64,000 bases of DNA from Carnobacterium iners (GCF_900177385.1 NZ_FXBJ01000002.1:1988001-2052000); one strand, 5' to 3'; shown: positions 38,747 to 49,953, counted from the first letter of the stretch. Notes: generated by a model from the letters alone, not told the origin. Program-made: numbers and translations.

Positions 38747-39064
38747 TTAGTCTATTCTTTTTCTACTTTGTTCTTCTGAGAAACCATTTGGGTAACGTTT
38801 TGTTAATTTTTCGATATTTTGGATAGCAACTGTCTCAAAAGGTATATCTGCCCACTCGGCAATTTGAGATAAGTACCAAAGAACATCTCCCATTTCTTTC
38901 ACTAACTCTTTCTTATCTAAATCATGTCCATGGAACGTATATTTTTTAATTAAATCTACTAACTCCCCAGATTCACTGGCCACTCCTAATGCACAATTAG
39001 TTAATACTTGTTCATTTCCATACAAAGTGCGACTTGCTAGTTTTTGATATTCATTAAATTCCAT
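38747..39064 (-). CDS. MazG-like nucleotide pyrophosphohydrolase
   Basis: All-alpha NTP pyrophosphatase fold. The metal-binding pattern is visible as ASESGELVDLIKK (ExxE) followed by KELVKEMGDVLWYLSQ (ExxD). ATG 39064 (MEFNEYQKLASRT) gives 105 residues with AAGGGG nine bases upstream; a 13-codon upstream extension is rejected. Likely a dNTP or modified-nucleotide sanitiser; substrate unknown. It lies 44 bases after ysxC. Confidence 0.85.
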   Translation of the reverse strand: MEFNEYQKLASRTLYGNEQVLTNCALGVASESGELVDLIKKYTFHGHDLDKKELVKEMGDVLWYLSQIAEWADIPFETVAIQNIEKLTKRYPNGFSEEQSRKRID

Positions 39065-39108
39065 TTTTAAAACCCCTTTTTCAATTATCCAAATACATTC
39101 CAACTCAA

Positions 39109-39711
39109 TTAATCTTTATTTTTTTTCTTAGCTAGGTATCCTTCAATTAATCCCCATGCCTCGTCTTTACCTTCACCAGTCTCTGATGAAAATAAGACAA
39201 AATCATCTTCTGGATCAAAACCAAGAGACTCTTTAGATATTTTTGTGTGCTTATTCCATTTACTTCTAGGTATTTTATCAGCTTTTGTTGCTACTACAAT
39301 TATAGGAATGCCAAAGTGTTTAAGAAATTGATACATCTGCTTATCGTCTACTGTAGCTGGATGTCTAAAATCAATTACACACAGAGTCACCCTTAAAGGT
39401 TCTCTCTGAGTGAAATAAGTTTCTAACATTTCTCCCCATTTTGCACGTTCTGTTTTAGAAACTTTCGCATACCCGTATCCAGGAACATCAACAAAATAAA
39501 ACTTATCTTCGATAATATAGTAATTAAGTGTTTGTGTTTTTCCTGGTTTGCTTGACGTACGGGCTAATCCTTTTCGATTGATTAATGTATTTATAAAAGA
39601 AGATTTCCCAACGTTTGAGCGCCCTGCTAAAGCAACTTCTGGTAAACCAGTTCTTGGATATTGGGCAGGTGAAACAGCACTGATTACAATATCAGCTTTA
39701 TTAACTTTCAT
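39109..39711 (-). CDS. ysxC: Ribosome biogenesis GTP-binding protein YsxC/EngB
   Basis: TRAFAC-class GTPase required for 50S assembly. G1 [13 protein letters not shown]3 DVPGYG, G4 ATKAD and FSSETGEG (G5) are all present in 200 residues. It lies downstream of clpX, the conserved Firmicute clpX-ysxC order. Intact. Confidence 0.96.
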   Translation of the reverse strand: MKVNKADIVISAVSPAQYPRTGLPEVALAGRSNVGKSSFINTLINRKGLARTSSKPGKTQTLNYYIIEDKFYFVDVPGYGYAKVSKTERAKWGEMLETYFTQREPLRVTLCVIDFRHPATVDDKQMYQFLKHFGIPIIVVATKADKIPRSKWNKHTKISKESLGFDPEDDFVLFSSETGEGKDEAWGLIEGYLAKKKNKD

Positions 39712-39865
39712 ATTTTTATCTCCATCTCTTAACTGAATTCTTTCATTATTTTAACATAAATAGACATCAATAACATTTTTTTCTTTTCCAGAAAAGAATA
39801 GTATTTGTTTTATCCTGTTTTCATTCTTAAAGTTGTTTTGAAAGCCCTTAGTCCAAAAAGTAAAG

Positions 39866-39895
39866 AACCTCCAAAAAGATACCTTTTTGAAGGTT
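39866..39895 (-). terminator. Probable terminator after clpX
   Basis: Stem AACCTCCAAAAAG / CTTTTTGAAGGTT with one mismatch. On the minus strand it is followed by a T-rich tail, 28 bases beyond the clpX stop. Confidence 0.6.
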
Positions 39896-39922
39896 AAAAA
39901 TAAATTACTATTTTATAAAGAC

Positions 39923-41167
39923 TTAATCGATTTTTTCTCCTTTTTCATTATAGAAAACAGGAAGTCCATTTCCATTAACTGTTTCGTCCGTTATAACACA
40001 TTTTGAAATTTCAGGACGACTTGGTAAATCAAACATAATTTCTAACATAATATTCTCAATAATTGAACGTAAACCACGGGCACCAGTATTGCGTTCAATT
40101 GCTTTTTTAGCAATTTCTCTAAGAGCCGTTTCTTCAAATTCTAATTCTACATTATCTAACAACAATAACTTTTTATATTGTTTTTCTAGCGCATTCTTAG
40201 GTTTAGTAAGAATATGAACCAAGTCATCTTCTGTTAACTTTTCTAAAGCAGCCATAACTGGTAATCTTCCAATAAATTCTGGTATTAAACCAAATTTTAG
40301 TAAATCTTCAGGGATAATTTTTTGCATAACACTTTCGTCACTATTCCCCATTTTTTTAGAAGAACCAAAACCAATAACTTTTTCTCCCATTCTACTTTTA
40401 ACGATTGCTTCAATACCGTCAAAGGCTCCTCCAACAATAAATAGAATATTGCTTGTATCTAATTGAATAAATTCTTGATTAGGGTGCTTTCTTCCTCCTT
40501 GAGGGGGGATATTAGCTACTGTACCTTCTAATATTTTTAAGAGAGCCTGTTGAACTCCTTCTCCACTAACATCACGTGTAATAGAGACGTTTTCTCCTTT
40601 ACGAGCAATCTTATCGATTTCATCGATATAGATAATTCCTTTTTGAGCACGTTCTACATCAAAATCGGCAGCTTGCATTAATTTCAATAAGATATTCTCA
40701 ACATCTTCACCAACGTAACCAGCTTCAGTCAGGCTAGTTGCATCCGCAATAGCAAACGGAACATCTAGAATACGTGCCAAACTTTGCGCTAGGAATGTTT
40801 TTCCTGAACCAGTAGGTCCAATCAAACAGATATTGCTTTTTTGTAATTCAACGTCATCATCTTGTGATTCTACTTGATTAATTCGTTTGTAATGATTATA
40901 AACCGCTACTGAAAGAGACTTTTTAGCTTGTTCTTGCCCAATAACATAATCATTTAAAATCCTTCTAATTTCTTGTGGTTTAGGTACTTCTAAGAACTCA
41001 CCATAACCTGCATCACTAAATTCTTCATCAATGATTTCTTTACATAAGTCGATACATTCATTACAAATATAAACTCCTGGACCTGCAACTATTTTTTTCA
41101 CTTGATCTTGTGATTTTCCGCAAAATGAACAATTTATAGGACCTTTTGTTTCTTCATCAATAAACAT
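39923..41167 (-). CDS. clpX: ATP-dependent Clp protease ATP-binding subunit ClpX
   Basis: AAA+ unfoldase that feeds ClpP. The N-terminal zinc-binding domain has C13, C16, C35 and C38 (CSFC...CNEC). The AAA+ module shows [24 protein letters not shown], the pore loop GYVGEDVE and IGF-type ClpP contact as [11 protein letters not shown] 41167 ([10 protein letters not shown]) fits the family start, with GAGGTG eleven bases upstream; ten extra upstream codons are rejected. It follows tig, the conserved tig-clpX order. Confidence 0.97.
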   Translation of the reverse strand: MFIDEETKGPINCSFCGKSQDQVKKIVAGPGVYICNECIDLCKEIIDEEFSDAGYGEFLEVPKPQEIRRILNDYVIGQEQAKKSLSVAVYNHYKRINQVESQDDDVELQKSNICLIGPTGSGKTFLAQSLARILDVPFAIADATSLTEAGYVGEDVENILLKLMQAADFDVERAQKGIIYIDEIDKIARKGENVSITRDVSGEGVQQALLKILEGTVANIPPQGGRKHPNQEFIQLDTSNILFIVGGAFDGIEAIVKSRMGEKVIGFGSSKKMGNSDESVMQKIIPEDLLKFGLIPEFIGRLPVMAALEKLTEDDLVHILTKPKNALEKQYKKLLLLDNVELEFEETALREIAKKAIERNTGARGLRSIIENIMLEIMFDLPSRPEISKCVITDETVNGNGLPVFYNEKGEKID

Positions 41168-41329
41168 AATTATTTGTCCACCTCTATTCTCATTCATGCT
41201 TACTAAAACAATGACTCATTATTTTAACATTAATAAGCTCTTTCAAACTCATATAATCATAGCATACTCTATTTTTATTTTCCATAATTCTTGCTTTAAT
41301 GATCTACGCGTACTCTACGATAGTAAAGA

Positions 41330-41367
41330 AAAGAACTTCAAAAGTTACTTACCCTTTGAAGTTCTTT
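41330..41367 (-). terminator. Terminator after tig
   Basis: Imperfect stem AAAGAACTTCAAA / TTTGAAGTTCTTT with a T-rich end on the minus strand. Confidence 0.75.
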
Positions 41368-41402
41368 CCTTCAATTTTTTCAACGAAATTAGTCTAGGTT
41401 AT

Positions 41403-42683
41403 TTATTTTTCTACAGATGTAGATGTAATTAAATCAATAGCTTTTTTCATAGAAATATCGTGTTTCAACATGTCTGGAGTTAACGCAGCACGAACAGCTT
41501 TCTCTTCCATTCCATATTGTCCAGCTAATTCTTTAATTTCAGCTTCTACTTCTTCTTCAGATGGCGCAAATGCTTCTGCTTCAACGATTGCTTCAAGAAC
41601 TAGGTTTGTGCGTGTTCTTAATTCAGCATCGCTTTCCATTTGTTTGTGTAAATCTTGTTCTGTTGTTCCTGTCATTTGGTAATACATTTCAGGTGAAACA
41701 CCTTGACGTTGCATATCATTTAGGAATGTATCCATTTGACGGTGAACTTCGTCATGTATCATTGAGCCTGGTATTTCTTCAATTGTAACATTGTCAACTG
41801 CTTGACGAATAGCTGCTTCTTCTAGAGCTTCATCTGCTGCAGCATTTTTTGCTTCAACCAATTTTTTCATTGTTTTTTCTTTTAATTCAACTAACGTTTC
41901 AACATCTTCGTCTACATCTTTGGCAAATTCGTCATCCAGTGCAGGTAATTCTTTTGCTTTCACTTCATGTACAGTTACTTTAAAGACTACTCCAGCACCC
42001 TTTAAATCTTCTTCATGATATTCTTCAGGGAAAGTAACCGTTACATCTAATTCATCATTCGCTTTAGTTCCGATTAATTGTTCTTCGAAACCGGGGATGA
42101 ATGAGTTTGAACCAATTTCTAGTGAATGATTTTCACCTTTTCCACCATCAAATGCAACTCCGTCTTTGTACCCGTCAAAGTCAATCACAACAGTGTCGCC
42201 TTCAGCTGCTGCTGCTGCTTTTAAAACAAGTTCAGCTTGCTGTTCACGTTTTGCTTCTAAATCAGCATCTACGTCAACATCAGTAACTTCACGATCTTGT
42301 TTCTCAACGGTTAAACCTTTATATTCACCTAATTTAACTTCTGGTTTTACAGTAACAATTGCTTCAATAACCCAAGGTTGTCCAGCTTCCATTGATTTAA
42401 CATCAATTTTAGGTTGAGCAACAGGTTCGATACTAGCTTCTACAAGCGCTGCTTCATATTGTTCTGGTAATACAGCATTTAGAGCATCTTCATAAAGAGA
42501 AGCTTCGCCATACATTTTGTTGAATACTTGACGTGTTACTTTACCTTTACGGAAACCAGGTACGCTCAACGTTCCTTTTACTTTGTTAAAGGCTGTATTC
42601 ATGCCTTCTTTAATTTTTTCTTCTGAAATTTCAAATGTTAATACACCATCGTTAGTGCCTTTTTTTTCCCAATTTACAGTCAT
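41403..42683 (-). CDS. tig: Trigger factor
   Basis: Ribosome-bound chaperone with prolyl isomerase activity. The N-terminal ribosome-binding loop reads [14 protein letters not shown] (GFRxGKxP variant). The PPIase domain follows ([26 protein letters not shown] split over the FKBP fold), and then the helical C-terminal arms. It has 426 residues. GGAGGG precedes the ATG. Confidence 0.97.
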   Translation of the reverse strand: MTVNWEKKGTNDGVLTFEISEEKIKEGMNTAFNKVKGTLSVPGFRKGKVTRQVFNKMYGEASLYEDALNAVLPEQYEAALVEASIEPVAQPKIDVKSMEAGQPWVIEAIVTVKPEVKLGEYKGLTVEKQDREVTDVDVDADLEAKREQQAELVLKAAAAAEGDTVVIDFDGYKDGVAFDGGKGENHSLEIGSNSFIPGFEEQLIGTKANDELDVTVTFPEEYHEEDLKGAGVVFKVTVHEVKAKELPALDDEFAKDVDEDVETLVELKEKTMKKLVEAKNAAADEALEEAAIRQAVDNVTIEEIPGSMIHDEVHRQMDTFLNDMQRQGVSPEMYYQMTGTTEQDLHKQMESDAELRTRTNLVLEAIVEAEAFAPSEEEVEAEIKELAGQYGMEEKAVRAALTPDMLKHDISMKKAIDLITSTSVEK

Positions 42684-42815
42684 TTATATTTCCCTCCGAA
42701 ACAGTCTATTATTTGACAATTCTTTTCAAAATTGCATACTCCTTAATCTTACACTATACCTTTATTTTTGTAAATACAAACAGGCCAAAGACTGTACTTT
42801 ACTCCATATTTTTAA

Positions 42816-43781
42816 TTAAATCCATGTTTGTATTTCTTCATTTAATCGATACATCCACTTTTCTATTTTTTTCTGCGCTACAGATTCTTTCTCATCTTTG
42901 CTTCCTTCATGCAATTGATTGTATCTTTTCAGGTACAATGTTACCCATTCGCTTGGCGATTTTATTACTTCATCAATAAAGGGATACAAAATCATAAAAT
43001 GCAAGTTTACTTCTTGACTAATCACTTCAAATAATATTGGATCGCTATTTTCGATTGTTTCTTTTAAAATAAGTTCTATTTCTTGAACGGCTCTAGTTTT
43101 TGCTATTGGAAGCATCTCTATTGGTTTAATTACCCGTTGTTCACCGAACCATTCTAAGATAATTGCATTTTCTACTTTTCTATCGATTAGGTATTCAATC
43201 GTAGTCGTCTTAACTATACTGTTAACATATGGGTTACTTAATAAGCTACTAGCTGCTTTTATAAATTGTGGCAAAGGTAATTCTTTTGCCTCTTTAAGCG
43301 TATGTGTTTGTTTTTCAAACGATTGATTTCCCATCGAAAAAATATTTTTTGTTATTGTTTCATTTTTTTTTTCATTTTGTATTCTTACTTGCTCTTTTTC
43401 TTTTTCGATACTTTCGAGTTGAGAATGCCATTTTAAGTCACTATCATTCGTTTGTGATAATTTCTCTTTCACTATTTTTTCTGCCTGAATAAAAAAATGT
43501 CCTTTAATTAAAATAGTTACATAAAAAAGAGTTAAATTATCTTCACTCTTATAATAGTTTATTTCCTTATCTGCGATAATTTTAGCTTTTTTATATTGTC
43601 CATTTTGATAAAGTGCCGTAACATAAAATGAATTTATATTTAGCTCTTGTTTAATAGCATAGGCTTTTTCAAAAAAAAGAATGGCTTCTTTCATATTGCC
43701 TAAATCGAAAGAGTCAATCGCCTTTTTTAAATACGTCTCATAGTTTTTAGGAAATTCAATCTTTTCACCCACGTTATTCAC
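42816..43781 (-). CDS. TPR-like repeat protein of unknown function
   Basis: 321-residue soluble protein. Residues 10-85 contain tetratricopeptide-like helices (SFDLGNMKEAILFFEKAYAI, TALYQNGQYKKAKIIADKEI). A lysine/glutamate-rich linker (105-150) and a helical C-terminal domain follow. No catalytic motif seen. It lies upstream of tig. An in-frame ten-A tract (EKKNETI) is intact. It may be a protein-interaction scaffold. Confidence 0.7.
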   Translation of the reverse strand: MNNVGEKIEFPKNYETYLKKAIDSFDLGNMKEAILFFEKAYAIKQELNINSFYVTALYQNGQYKKAKIIADKEINYYKSEDNLTLFYVTILIKGHFFIQAEKIVKEKLSQTNDSDLKWHSQLESIEKEKEQVRIQNEKKNETITKNIFSMGNQSFEKQTHTLKEAKELPLPQFIKAASSLLSNPYVNSIVKTTTIEYLIDRKVENAIILEWFGEQRVIKPIEMLPIAKTRAVQEIELILKETIENSDPILFEVISQEVNLHFMILYPFIDEVIKSPSEWVTLYLKRYNQLHEGSKDEKESVAQKKIEKWMYRLNEEIQTWI

Positions 43782-43848
43782 CCAATCTTTTTATGCTTTT
43801 TTATTTAGTGTAACACACTAATGATTCTAATTATTTTTATGTATGCAA

Positions 43849-43933
43849 TAAAAAAGCACAACTTCATTAACCTAATAGACTTTATCCAAAAATTAAAGAA
43901 AAGTTAAAAGGTTAAATAAGTTGTGTGCTTTTT
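43849..43933 (-). terminator. Terminator of the fab-acc operon
   Basis: Outer stem AAAAAAGCACAACTT with AAGTTGTGTGCTTTTTT, plus inner TTAACC/GGTTAA pairing. It begins at the accA stop and ends in six T on the minus strand. Confidence 0.8.
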
Positions 43934-44725
43934 TTAATATTTTCGAAATCTTTGGTATCTTTCTTCGATTAATTCACTAGGTGATTTAGGTGTTAATTCA
44001 TTCAGTGCTCCAATTAATTTTGATTTCAGATTTTCTAAAATTGTTCCATTATCCAACAAAATATTTTGATCTGTTTCTGGAATAATCTGATCAATAATAT
44101 CCAATCCTAATAAATCCGCAGCTGTTAATTTCATTATCTCAGCAGCTTCACCAGCTCTTGAAGCATCTTTCCATAAGATAGAAGAAAATCCTTCTGGTGA
44201 AAGAATAGAATACATTGTATGTTCCATCATCCAAACTTGGTTCCCCATCGCTAGCGCAAGAGCTCCACCACTTCCACCTTCTCCAACAATAAGAGAAATA
44301 ATTGGAACCTTCAACTGGCTCATCTCAATTAAATTTCGAGCGATTGCTTCTCCTTGGCCACGTTCTTCTGCTTGAACACCACAGTAAGCACCTGATGTAT
44401 TAATGAACGTTATGATTGGTCTTTGAAATTTTTCAGCTTGTTTCATCAAACGCAAAGCCTTTCGATACCCTTCTGGATGTGGGGAACCAAAGTTGCGTTC
44501 GATATTTTCTGTTAACTCATGACCTTTTTGATTTCCAATCACCGTAACAGATTGTCCGTTTAAAGTAGCTATTCCACCTACAATAGCTTTGTCATCGCGG
44601 AATGAACGATCTCCATGAAACTCTATAAAATTCTCAAAAATTTCTTCAAAGATTTCTAAAGCTGTCAATCGAGATGTTTTTCTAGATAGAACAACAATTT
44701 CACTTGCTTCATTCAATTGTTTCAC
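43934..44725 (-). CDS. accA: Acetyl-CoA carboxylase carboxyltransferase subunit alpha
   Basis: With AccD, transfers the carboxyl from biotin to acetyl-CoA to give malonyl-CoA. Motifs: [36 protein letters not shown] (oxyanion). It has 263 residues, the short Lactobacillales form. Start is taken as GTG 44725 ([11 protein letters not shown]); a TTG at 44716 with AAGGTG six bases upstream is a realistic alternative. Last gene of the operon. Confidence 0.95.
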   Translation of the reverse strand: MKQLNEASEIVVLSRKTSRLTALEIFEEIFENFIEFHGDRSFRDDKAIVGGIATLNGQSVTVIGNQKGHELTENIERNFGSPHPEGYRKALRLMKQAEKFQRPIITFINTSGAYCGVQAEERGQGEAIARNLIEMSQLKVPIISLIVGEGGSGGALALAMGNQVWMMEHTMYSILSPEGFSSILWKDASRAGEAAEIMKLTAADLLGLDIIDQIIPETDQNILLDNGTILENLKSKLIGALNELTPKSPSELIEERYQRFRKY

Positions 44726-44763
44726 CTTCTTCTATATAAATTCTCTTTTTTAGATAGTTAATT

Positions 44764-45612
44764 TTATTGATGCAGTTTTAAAATAAGACCTAGTGTTTCT
44801 TTTAGGTCTACTCTAGGAATAATCTTATCGATAAATCCATTTTTTAGGACAGACTCTGCTAATTGAAAATCATCCGGCAAGGTTTCTTTGATTGTTTGCT
44901 CGATAACTCGTCTTCCTGCAAAGCCGACTAGTGCTCTTGGCTCCGATAGGATAATATCGCCTTGCATAGCGAAGCTTGCGGTCACACCACCAGTTGTTGG
45001 ATCTGTTAAAACAGTAATGTACAATAAGCCTTCTTTACTATGTCGCGCTACCGCTGCACTGATTTTAGCCATTTGCATTAAGGATAAGATTCCCTCTTGC
45101 ATGCGAGCACCACCTGAAGCCGTAAAAATAACGATAGGCAACTTTTCTTTTGTGGCACGTTCAAGTGTTCTTGTAATTTTTTCTCCTACAACACTGCCCA
45201 TACTACCCATAATAAAATGAGAGTCCATCACACAAATCGCTGCTTCGATACCTTCAATAGAAGCTTTACCGGTTACAACCGCTTCATGTAAATTAGTTTT
45301 AGATTGTACGTTAGAAATTTTTTCGTCATAATTTGGAAAATCAAGAGGATTCTTAAAAGCAATATCTACATTCCATTCTTCAAAAGTTCCTTCATCTACC
45401 GTTAATTTAATTCGTTTCTTAGCGTCTATTCTAAATGTATAGCCACATTTTGGGCAAATTTTTTCAGAGCCCAAATCCTTTCCATAAATGGATCGTTTAC
45501 AATTTGGACATTGTGTAAACATTCCTTCTGGAACTTTCGCAGCATCTTTCTCGTCTTCCAATCGTGAACTTTTAGTAATGGGTATAAAAGCTCTTTTTTT
45601 AAACAGTCTCAC
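44764..45612 (-). CDS. accD: Acetyl-CoA carboxylase carboxyltransferase subunit beta
   Basis: Partner of AccA. The N-terminal zinc ribbon is [10 protein letters not shown]...CPKCGYTF (four Cys). The crotonase-fold core shows [26 protein letters not shown] and [14 protein letters not shown] 45612 has GAGGTG upstream. It has 282 residues and lies 30 bases after accC. Confidence 0.96.
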   Translation of the reverse strand: MRLFKKRAFIPITKSSRLEDEKDAAKVPEGMFTQCPNCKRSIYGKDLGSEKICPKCGYTFRIDAKKRIKLTVDEGTFEEWNVDIAFKNPLDFPNYDEKISNVQSKTNLHEAVVTGKASIEGIEAAICVMDSHFIMGSMGSVVGEKITRTLERATKEKLPIVIFTASGGARMQEGILSLMQMAKISAAVARHSKEGLLYITVLTDPTTGGVTASFAMQGDIILSEPRALVGFAGRRVIEQTIKETLPDDFQLAESVLKNGFIDKIIPRVDLKETLGLILKLHQ

Positions 45613-45642
45613 TTTCTCACCTCTTTTTACACTTGATACCTC

Positions 45643-47010
45643 TTATTCAACACGTGGTTTCCATTCTTTAAGAAAGGTATCTTGTAAGAAGCTAGTATCG
45701 TATGATCCGTTGACAAAACGTTCGTCTGCCAATAAATCTTCTTGAAAGAATTGATTGCTGATAATTCCTTCGATAACTAACTCACCTAAAGCACGCTTCA
45801 TTTTCGCAATAGCTTCCGCGCGGTCAGCGCCTTTAGTAATAATTTTTGCAACCATCGCATCGTAATAAGGAGGAATAACATAGCCCGCGAACATTGCGCT
45901 TTCTACTCTCAATCCATTTCCGCCACTGGGCATCATTAGATAAGTAATTTTACCTGGTGAGGGCGCAAAGTTAAATGCTGGATTTTCTGCGTTAATCCGA
46001 CATTCAATTGTGTGGCCTGTAATTCTAACATCTTTTTGTTTAATTGTCAGTTTATATCCACTAGCAATTGTTAATTGTTCTTTAACAATATCAATTTCAG
46101 TTGCCATTTCAGTAACTGGGTGTTCTACTTGTATTCGTGTATTCATCTCCATAAAATAAAAATGACCAGATTGATCTAATAAAAATTCAATCGTCCCAGC
46201 GTTTTTATAGCCTACAAATTTTGCAGCACGAACGGCTATATCGCCTAATTCTTTGCGTTGCTTTTCGCTTATAGCAACAGAAGGAGACTCTTCGATAACT
46301 TTTTGATTATTGCGCTGTAGAGAACAATCTCTTTCGCCTAAATGAATAACATTTCCATAGTGATCGGCTAGCAATTGAACTTCAATATGACGTGCATGTT
46401 CAATTATTTTTTCCATATACATACGGTCGTCTCCGAAAGCGGCTTTAGCCTCAGTTTTAGCACTATTGAAAGCAGCATTTAGTTCTTCACTTTTATAAAC
46501 TTTTCTAATCCCTTTTCCACCACCACCGGCAGCAGCTTTTAACATAACTGGATAACCCAATTTATCTGCAAGTTCTTTAGCTTTTTCAGTATCGGTGATA
46601 AAGCCATCACTTCCAGGAATAACGGGCACACCTGCTTGTATCATTAAGTCTCTTGCATTAGATTTATTCCCCATTTGTTCAATGGTTTCAGAATCTGGTC
46701 CAATAAAAACAACATTCATTTCTTGACACATCGTAGCAAAAGTACTGTTTTCTGATAAGAAACCAAAACCAGGATGAATAGCCTGAGAGTTAGTTACGTC
46801 TGCAGCACTTAAAATGCTTTGCATGTTGAGATAAGAGTCTGTCGCTTTTGCTGGTCCTATACAAATTGCCTCATCGGCTAATTGCATATGCAAGGCATCA
46901 CGGTCAGCTTCTGAATAAACAGCTACTGTTTGAATACCGAGTTCGCGGCAAGCTCTAATGATTCGAACAGCTATTTCTCCACGGTTCGCTATTAATACTT
47001 TTTTAAACAT
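45643..47010 (-). CDS. accC: Acetyl-CoA carboxylase biotin carboxylase subunit
   Basis: ATP-dependent carboxylation of biotin on AccB. ATP-grasp signatures GGGGKGIRKVYK, ERDCSLQRNNQKVIEE and FYFMEMNTRIQVEHPVTE are present. ATG 47010 (MFKKVLIANRGEIAVR) is chosen, with GGAAG upstream. It starts four bases after the fabZ stop, so coupling is likely. 455 residues. Confidence 0.97.
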   Translation of the reverse strand: MFKKVLIANRGEIAVRIIRACRELGIQTVAVYSEADRDALHMQLADEAICIGPAKATDSYLNMQSILSAADVTNSQAIHPGFGFLSENSTFATMCQEMNVVFIGPDSETIEQMGNKSNARDLMIQAGVPVIPGSDGFITDTEKAKELADKLGYPVMLKAAAGGGGKGIRKVYKSEELNAAFNSAKTEAKAAFGDDRMYMEKIIEHARHIEVQLLADHYGNVIHLGERDCSLQRNNQKVIEESPSVAISEKQRKELGDIAVRAAKFVGYKNAGTIEFLLDQSGHFYFMEMNTRIQVEHPVTEMATEIDIVKEQLTIASGYKLTIKQKDVRITGHTIECRINAENPAFNFAPSPGKITYLMMPSGGNGLRVESAMFAGYVIPPYYDAMVAKIITKGADRAEAIAKMKRALGELVIEGIISNQFFQEDLLADERFVNGSYDTSFLQDTFLKEWKPRVE

Positions 47011-47014
47011 CTGT

Positions 47015-47446
47015 TTATCTTCCAATAATGAAAGTTAGTTCAACTTCACAAACTTTTTTTCCATCAACGTATGCTACGCCTTTACCGATACCTGCATACT
47101 CTTTTAATTTAATAATATCTACAACTAGCATTAATTGATCACCAGGAACGACTTTTTTACGGAATTTCACTTTATTCATTCCACCTAAATAAGCTGTTTG
47201 ACCTTTAAATCGATCTAATGTTAATAATGGAATAGAACCAGCTTGCGCCAATGCTTCTAAAATATAAACGCCAGGTAAAACAGGCTCTCCTGGGAAGTGC
47301 CCTTGAAAAACTTCTTCATTAATAGTTACGTTTTTTAAAGCCGTGACGTGTTCCCCTGGTATCATTTCATCAACGCGATCAATAAAGTAAATTGGGTAAC
47401 GATTTGGAATTAAGGCTTGGATTTCTGCAATATTCATTTTAGTCAT
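47015..47446 (-). CDS. fabZ: 3-hydroxyacyl-ACP dehydratase FabZ
   Basis: Hot-dog-fold dehydratase. The active site appears as GHFPGEPVLPGVYILEALAQ (His and Glu). The 143-residue length is normal. It is the only dehydratase in the cluster; no FabM isomerase or second FabZ/FabN is here. ATG 47446 follows GGGGGA; an internal ATG three codons later is possible. Confidence 0.96.
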   Translation of the reverse strand: MTKMNIAEIQALIPNRYPIYFIDRVDEMIPGEHVTALKNVTINEEVFQGHFPGEPVLPGVYILEALAQAGSIPLLTLDRFKGQTAYLGGMNKVKFRKKVVPGDQLMLVVDIIKLKEYAGIGKGVAYVDGKKVCEVELTFIIGR

Positions 47447-47460
47447 GTTTTATATTCCCC

Positions 47461-47955
47461 CTATATAATTCTGAAAAGTGGCTGATTGTATTCAACAACC
47501 TGCTCATCTTCTACGTAAATTTCTGCAATTGTTCCTTCAACTTCACTTTTAATTTCATTCATTAATTTCATTGCCTCTACAATACAAAGAACATCTCCGA
47601 CTATAACCGGATCGCCGACCTTCTTAAAGATAGGTTGATCTGGCCCAGAAGACATATACGTTACACCAACCAAAGGTGACAGAATCATGTTTCCTTCTTT
47701 TACTTGTTCTATCTCAGATTCATTAGCTTTAATCGTCTCATCTTTTTTTAAAATCATTTCTGGTTTAGTCGATGTAGTTTTCACACTAGAGGGAGCTTCA
47801 TTTGAACGAGTATCATTATTTGGCTGTTGAGCACTTTGTAAAGAATGTGTATTTTTACTCATTCGCATTGAAACATTATCCATTTGCAAATCAAATTCTG
47901 TTAAATCAGATTGATTGACTAGTGCAAGTAGTTCTTTAACTTGATTGAAATCCAT
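47461..47955 (-). CDS. accB: Biotin carboxyl carrier protein of acetyl-CoA carboxylase
   Basis: Carries biotin on the Lys of EAMKLMNEI in the C-terminal lipoyl-like domain. The middle is a low-complexity S/T/K linker and the N-terminal part is helical. ATG 47955 (MDFNQVKELLALV) has GGGAGGG upstream and overlaps the fabF stop as TAATG. 164 residues. Confidence 0.95.
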   Translation of the reverse strand: MDFNQVKELLALVNQSDLTEFDLQMDNVSMRMSKNTHSLQSAQQPNNDTRSNEAPSSVKTTSTKPEMILKKDETIKANESEIEQVKEGNMILSPLVGVTYMSSGPDQPIFKKVGDPVIVGDVLCIVEAMKLMNEIKSEVEGTIAEIYVEDEQVVEYNQPLFRII

Positions 47956-49199
47956 TATTGACCCTCCCATTTTTTGAAACAAGTGACAGCATTATGGCCA
48001 CCGAATCCTAATGAGTTATTTAAAGCATACTTCGTTTCAGTCTTTCTACCTACTCCTGGTATATAATCCAACTCACATGCTTCATCTTGGACTTTCAAGC
48101 CGATTGTTGGAGGTAAGAAACCTTCTTGAAGTGCCTTGATACATGCGATCGCTTCAATTGCACCAGCAGCACCTAATAAATGCCCTGTCATACTTTTAGT
48201 ACTTGAAATCGCAACTTTTTTAGCTAATTCTTCGCCGAATGCATATTTAATTGCCATTGTTTCAGCAGAATCGTTTGCTGGTGTACTTGTTCCATGAGCA
48301 TTGATATAGCCAACAGTCTCTGGTGCAATACCCGCTTCTTCCATAGCATTTATCATCGCTTTTCCAGCTCCACTACCATCAGGTGTTGGTGCAGTCATAT
48401 GATAACCATCTCCGGTCGAACCATATCCTACAATTTCACCGTAGATTGTTGCTTTTCTTCCTAATGCATGGTCTAGACTTTCTAGCATCAAAACTCCTGC
48501 TCCTTCACCCATTACAAAACCAGTACGTTCTTTGTCAAATGGAATAGATGCACGATCTGGATCTGTACTAGTAGAAAGCGCCGTTAATGCAGCAAAACCA
48601 GAAATACCAATCTCATCAACTGTTCCTTCTGCTCCACCTGCTAGAATAACGTCTGAATAGCCATGTTTAATATTACGATACGCTTCTCCAATAGAGTTAT
48701 TCCCTGATGCACAAGCTGTCACAATAGAAGTGTTAATTCCTTTTGTGCCAATTGCAATTGAAATATTGCCTGCAACCATATTGCCTATTGCCATTGGAAC
48801 GAAAAGTGGAGCTACACGTTGTGGTCCTTTGTCGTGCATTTTTATAATTTGTTCTTGCATCGCATTTAATCCACCAATACCAGAACCTACGATTACTCCA
48901 AAACGATCCATATCCGTTTTTTCTGTGTTAATTCCACTCATTTCAACAGCCTGAACAGCTGCAGCAACACCGTATCTAGAAAATTCATCCATTCTTTTAG
49001 CGATTTTGCGAGGCATATATTTTGTTGGATCAAAATCTTTTAATTCGCCAGCAACACTTATCCCTGTTTCAGTTGCATCAAATTTCGTAATTGGTCCAAT
49101 ACCATTTTTACCTTCTTTTAACCCATTCCAAAACTCATCAACTGTGTTGCCTAAAGGGGTAACTGCACCCATTCCTGTAATTACTACACGATTTGTCAT
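47955..49199 (-). CDS. fabF: Beta-ketoacyl-ACP synthase II
   Basis: Elongating condensing enzyme. Active-site C163 lies in TACASGNNS, with the two His in INAHGTSTPAND and MTGHLLGAAG, and FGFGGHNA near the end as NSLGFGGHNA. ATG 49199 follows AAAGGAG; eight upstream codons overlapping that site are rejected. 414 residues. The stop overlaps the accB start. Confidence 0.97.
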   Translation of the reverse strand: MTNRVVITGMGAVTPLGNTVDEFWNGLKEGKNGIGPITKFDATETGISVAGELKDFDPTKYMPRKIAKRMDEFSRYGVAAAVQAVEMSGINTEKTDMDRFGVIVGSGIGGLNAMQEQIIKMHDKGPQRVAPLFVPMAIGNMVAGNISIAIGTKGINTSIVTACASGNNSIGEAYRNIKHGYSDVILAGGAEGTVDEIGISGFAALTALSTSTDPDRASIPFDKERTGFVMGEGAGVLMLESLDHALGRKATIYGEIVGYGSTGDGYHMTAPTPDGSGAGKAMINAMEEAGIAPETVGYINAHGTSTPANDSAETMAIKYAFGEELAKKVAISSTKSMTGHLLGAAGAIEAIACIKALQEGFLPPTIGLKVQDEACELDYIPGVGRKTETKYALNNSLGFGGHNAVTCFKKWEGQ

Positions 49200-49215
49200 T
49201 ATAAAGTCTCCTTTT

Positions 49216-49953
49216 CTAACCATTCATTACCATACCACCGTCAACATTGATTACTTGACCGGTAATATAGTTATTTTCACTTAAGAATACTGCTACACGA
49301 GCAACATCATCGACATTCCCAAAACGTTTTAATGGAACTTGCCCAACTGCTACTTCTTTCATTTTATCTGATAGGACATCTGTCATTTCTGTTTCGATAA
49401 AACCTGGCGCGATAGCATTAACTGTGATTCCTCTAGCAGCTAATTCTCTAGCAGCTGATTTTGTTAAACCAATAACACCTGCTTTGCTGGCAGCATAGTT
49501 GGCTTGACCAACGTTTCCTACTAAACCAACTACACTAGACATGTTGATAATCGTACCACTTCGTTGCTTTAACATAACTTTCGTTGCGTGACGGATAGTA
49601 TTAAATGTTCCTTTTAGATTGACTGAAAGAGTTTGATCAAAATCATCCTCAGACATACGCATCAAAAGTTTATCATTGGTGATTCCTGCATTGTTTACTA
49701 AAACATCAATACTACCAAAAACTTCTTTGGTTTCGTCAATCAACTGTTTCGCTTTGTCAAAATCACTCATATCTCCTAAAATGGTATGAACTTTTGCTCC
49801 ATAAGATTGAATTTCTGCAATTAATTCGGCGGGGATAGGATTACGACCATTTAATACAATGTTCGCACCTGTTTTTGCAAAAGCTATGGCAATTGCTTTA
49901 CCTATTCCTCTTGAACTACCAGTAACAATAACTGTTTTATTTTCTGTCGTCAT
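49216..49953 (-). CDS. fabG: 3-oxoacyl-ACP reductase FabG
   Basis: NADPH-dependent SDR reducing ketoacyl-ACP. TGSSRGIGKAIA cofactor motif, NNAGITND, catalytic Ser in MSSVVG and YAASKAG, and PGFIETEMT. 245 residues. AAAGGAATGAG precedes the ATG. Confidence 0.97.
   Translation of the reverse strand: MTTENKTVIVTGSSRGIGKAIAIAFAKTGANIVLNGRNPIPAELIAEIQSYGAKVHTILGDMSDFDKAKQLIDETKEVFGSIDVLVNNAGITNDKLLMRMSEDDFDQTLSVNLKGTFNTIRHATKVMLKQRSGTIINMSSVVGLVGNVGQANYAASKAGVIGLTKSAARELAARGITVNAIAPGFIETEMTDVLSDKMKEVAVGQVPLKRFGNVDDVARVAVFLSENNYITGQVINVDGGMVMNG

Noticed and set aside
42101-42417. Overlapping plus-strand frames opposite tig
   Set aside because: Leu/Gln- and Ser-rich shadows of the trigger factor coding strand.
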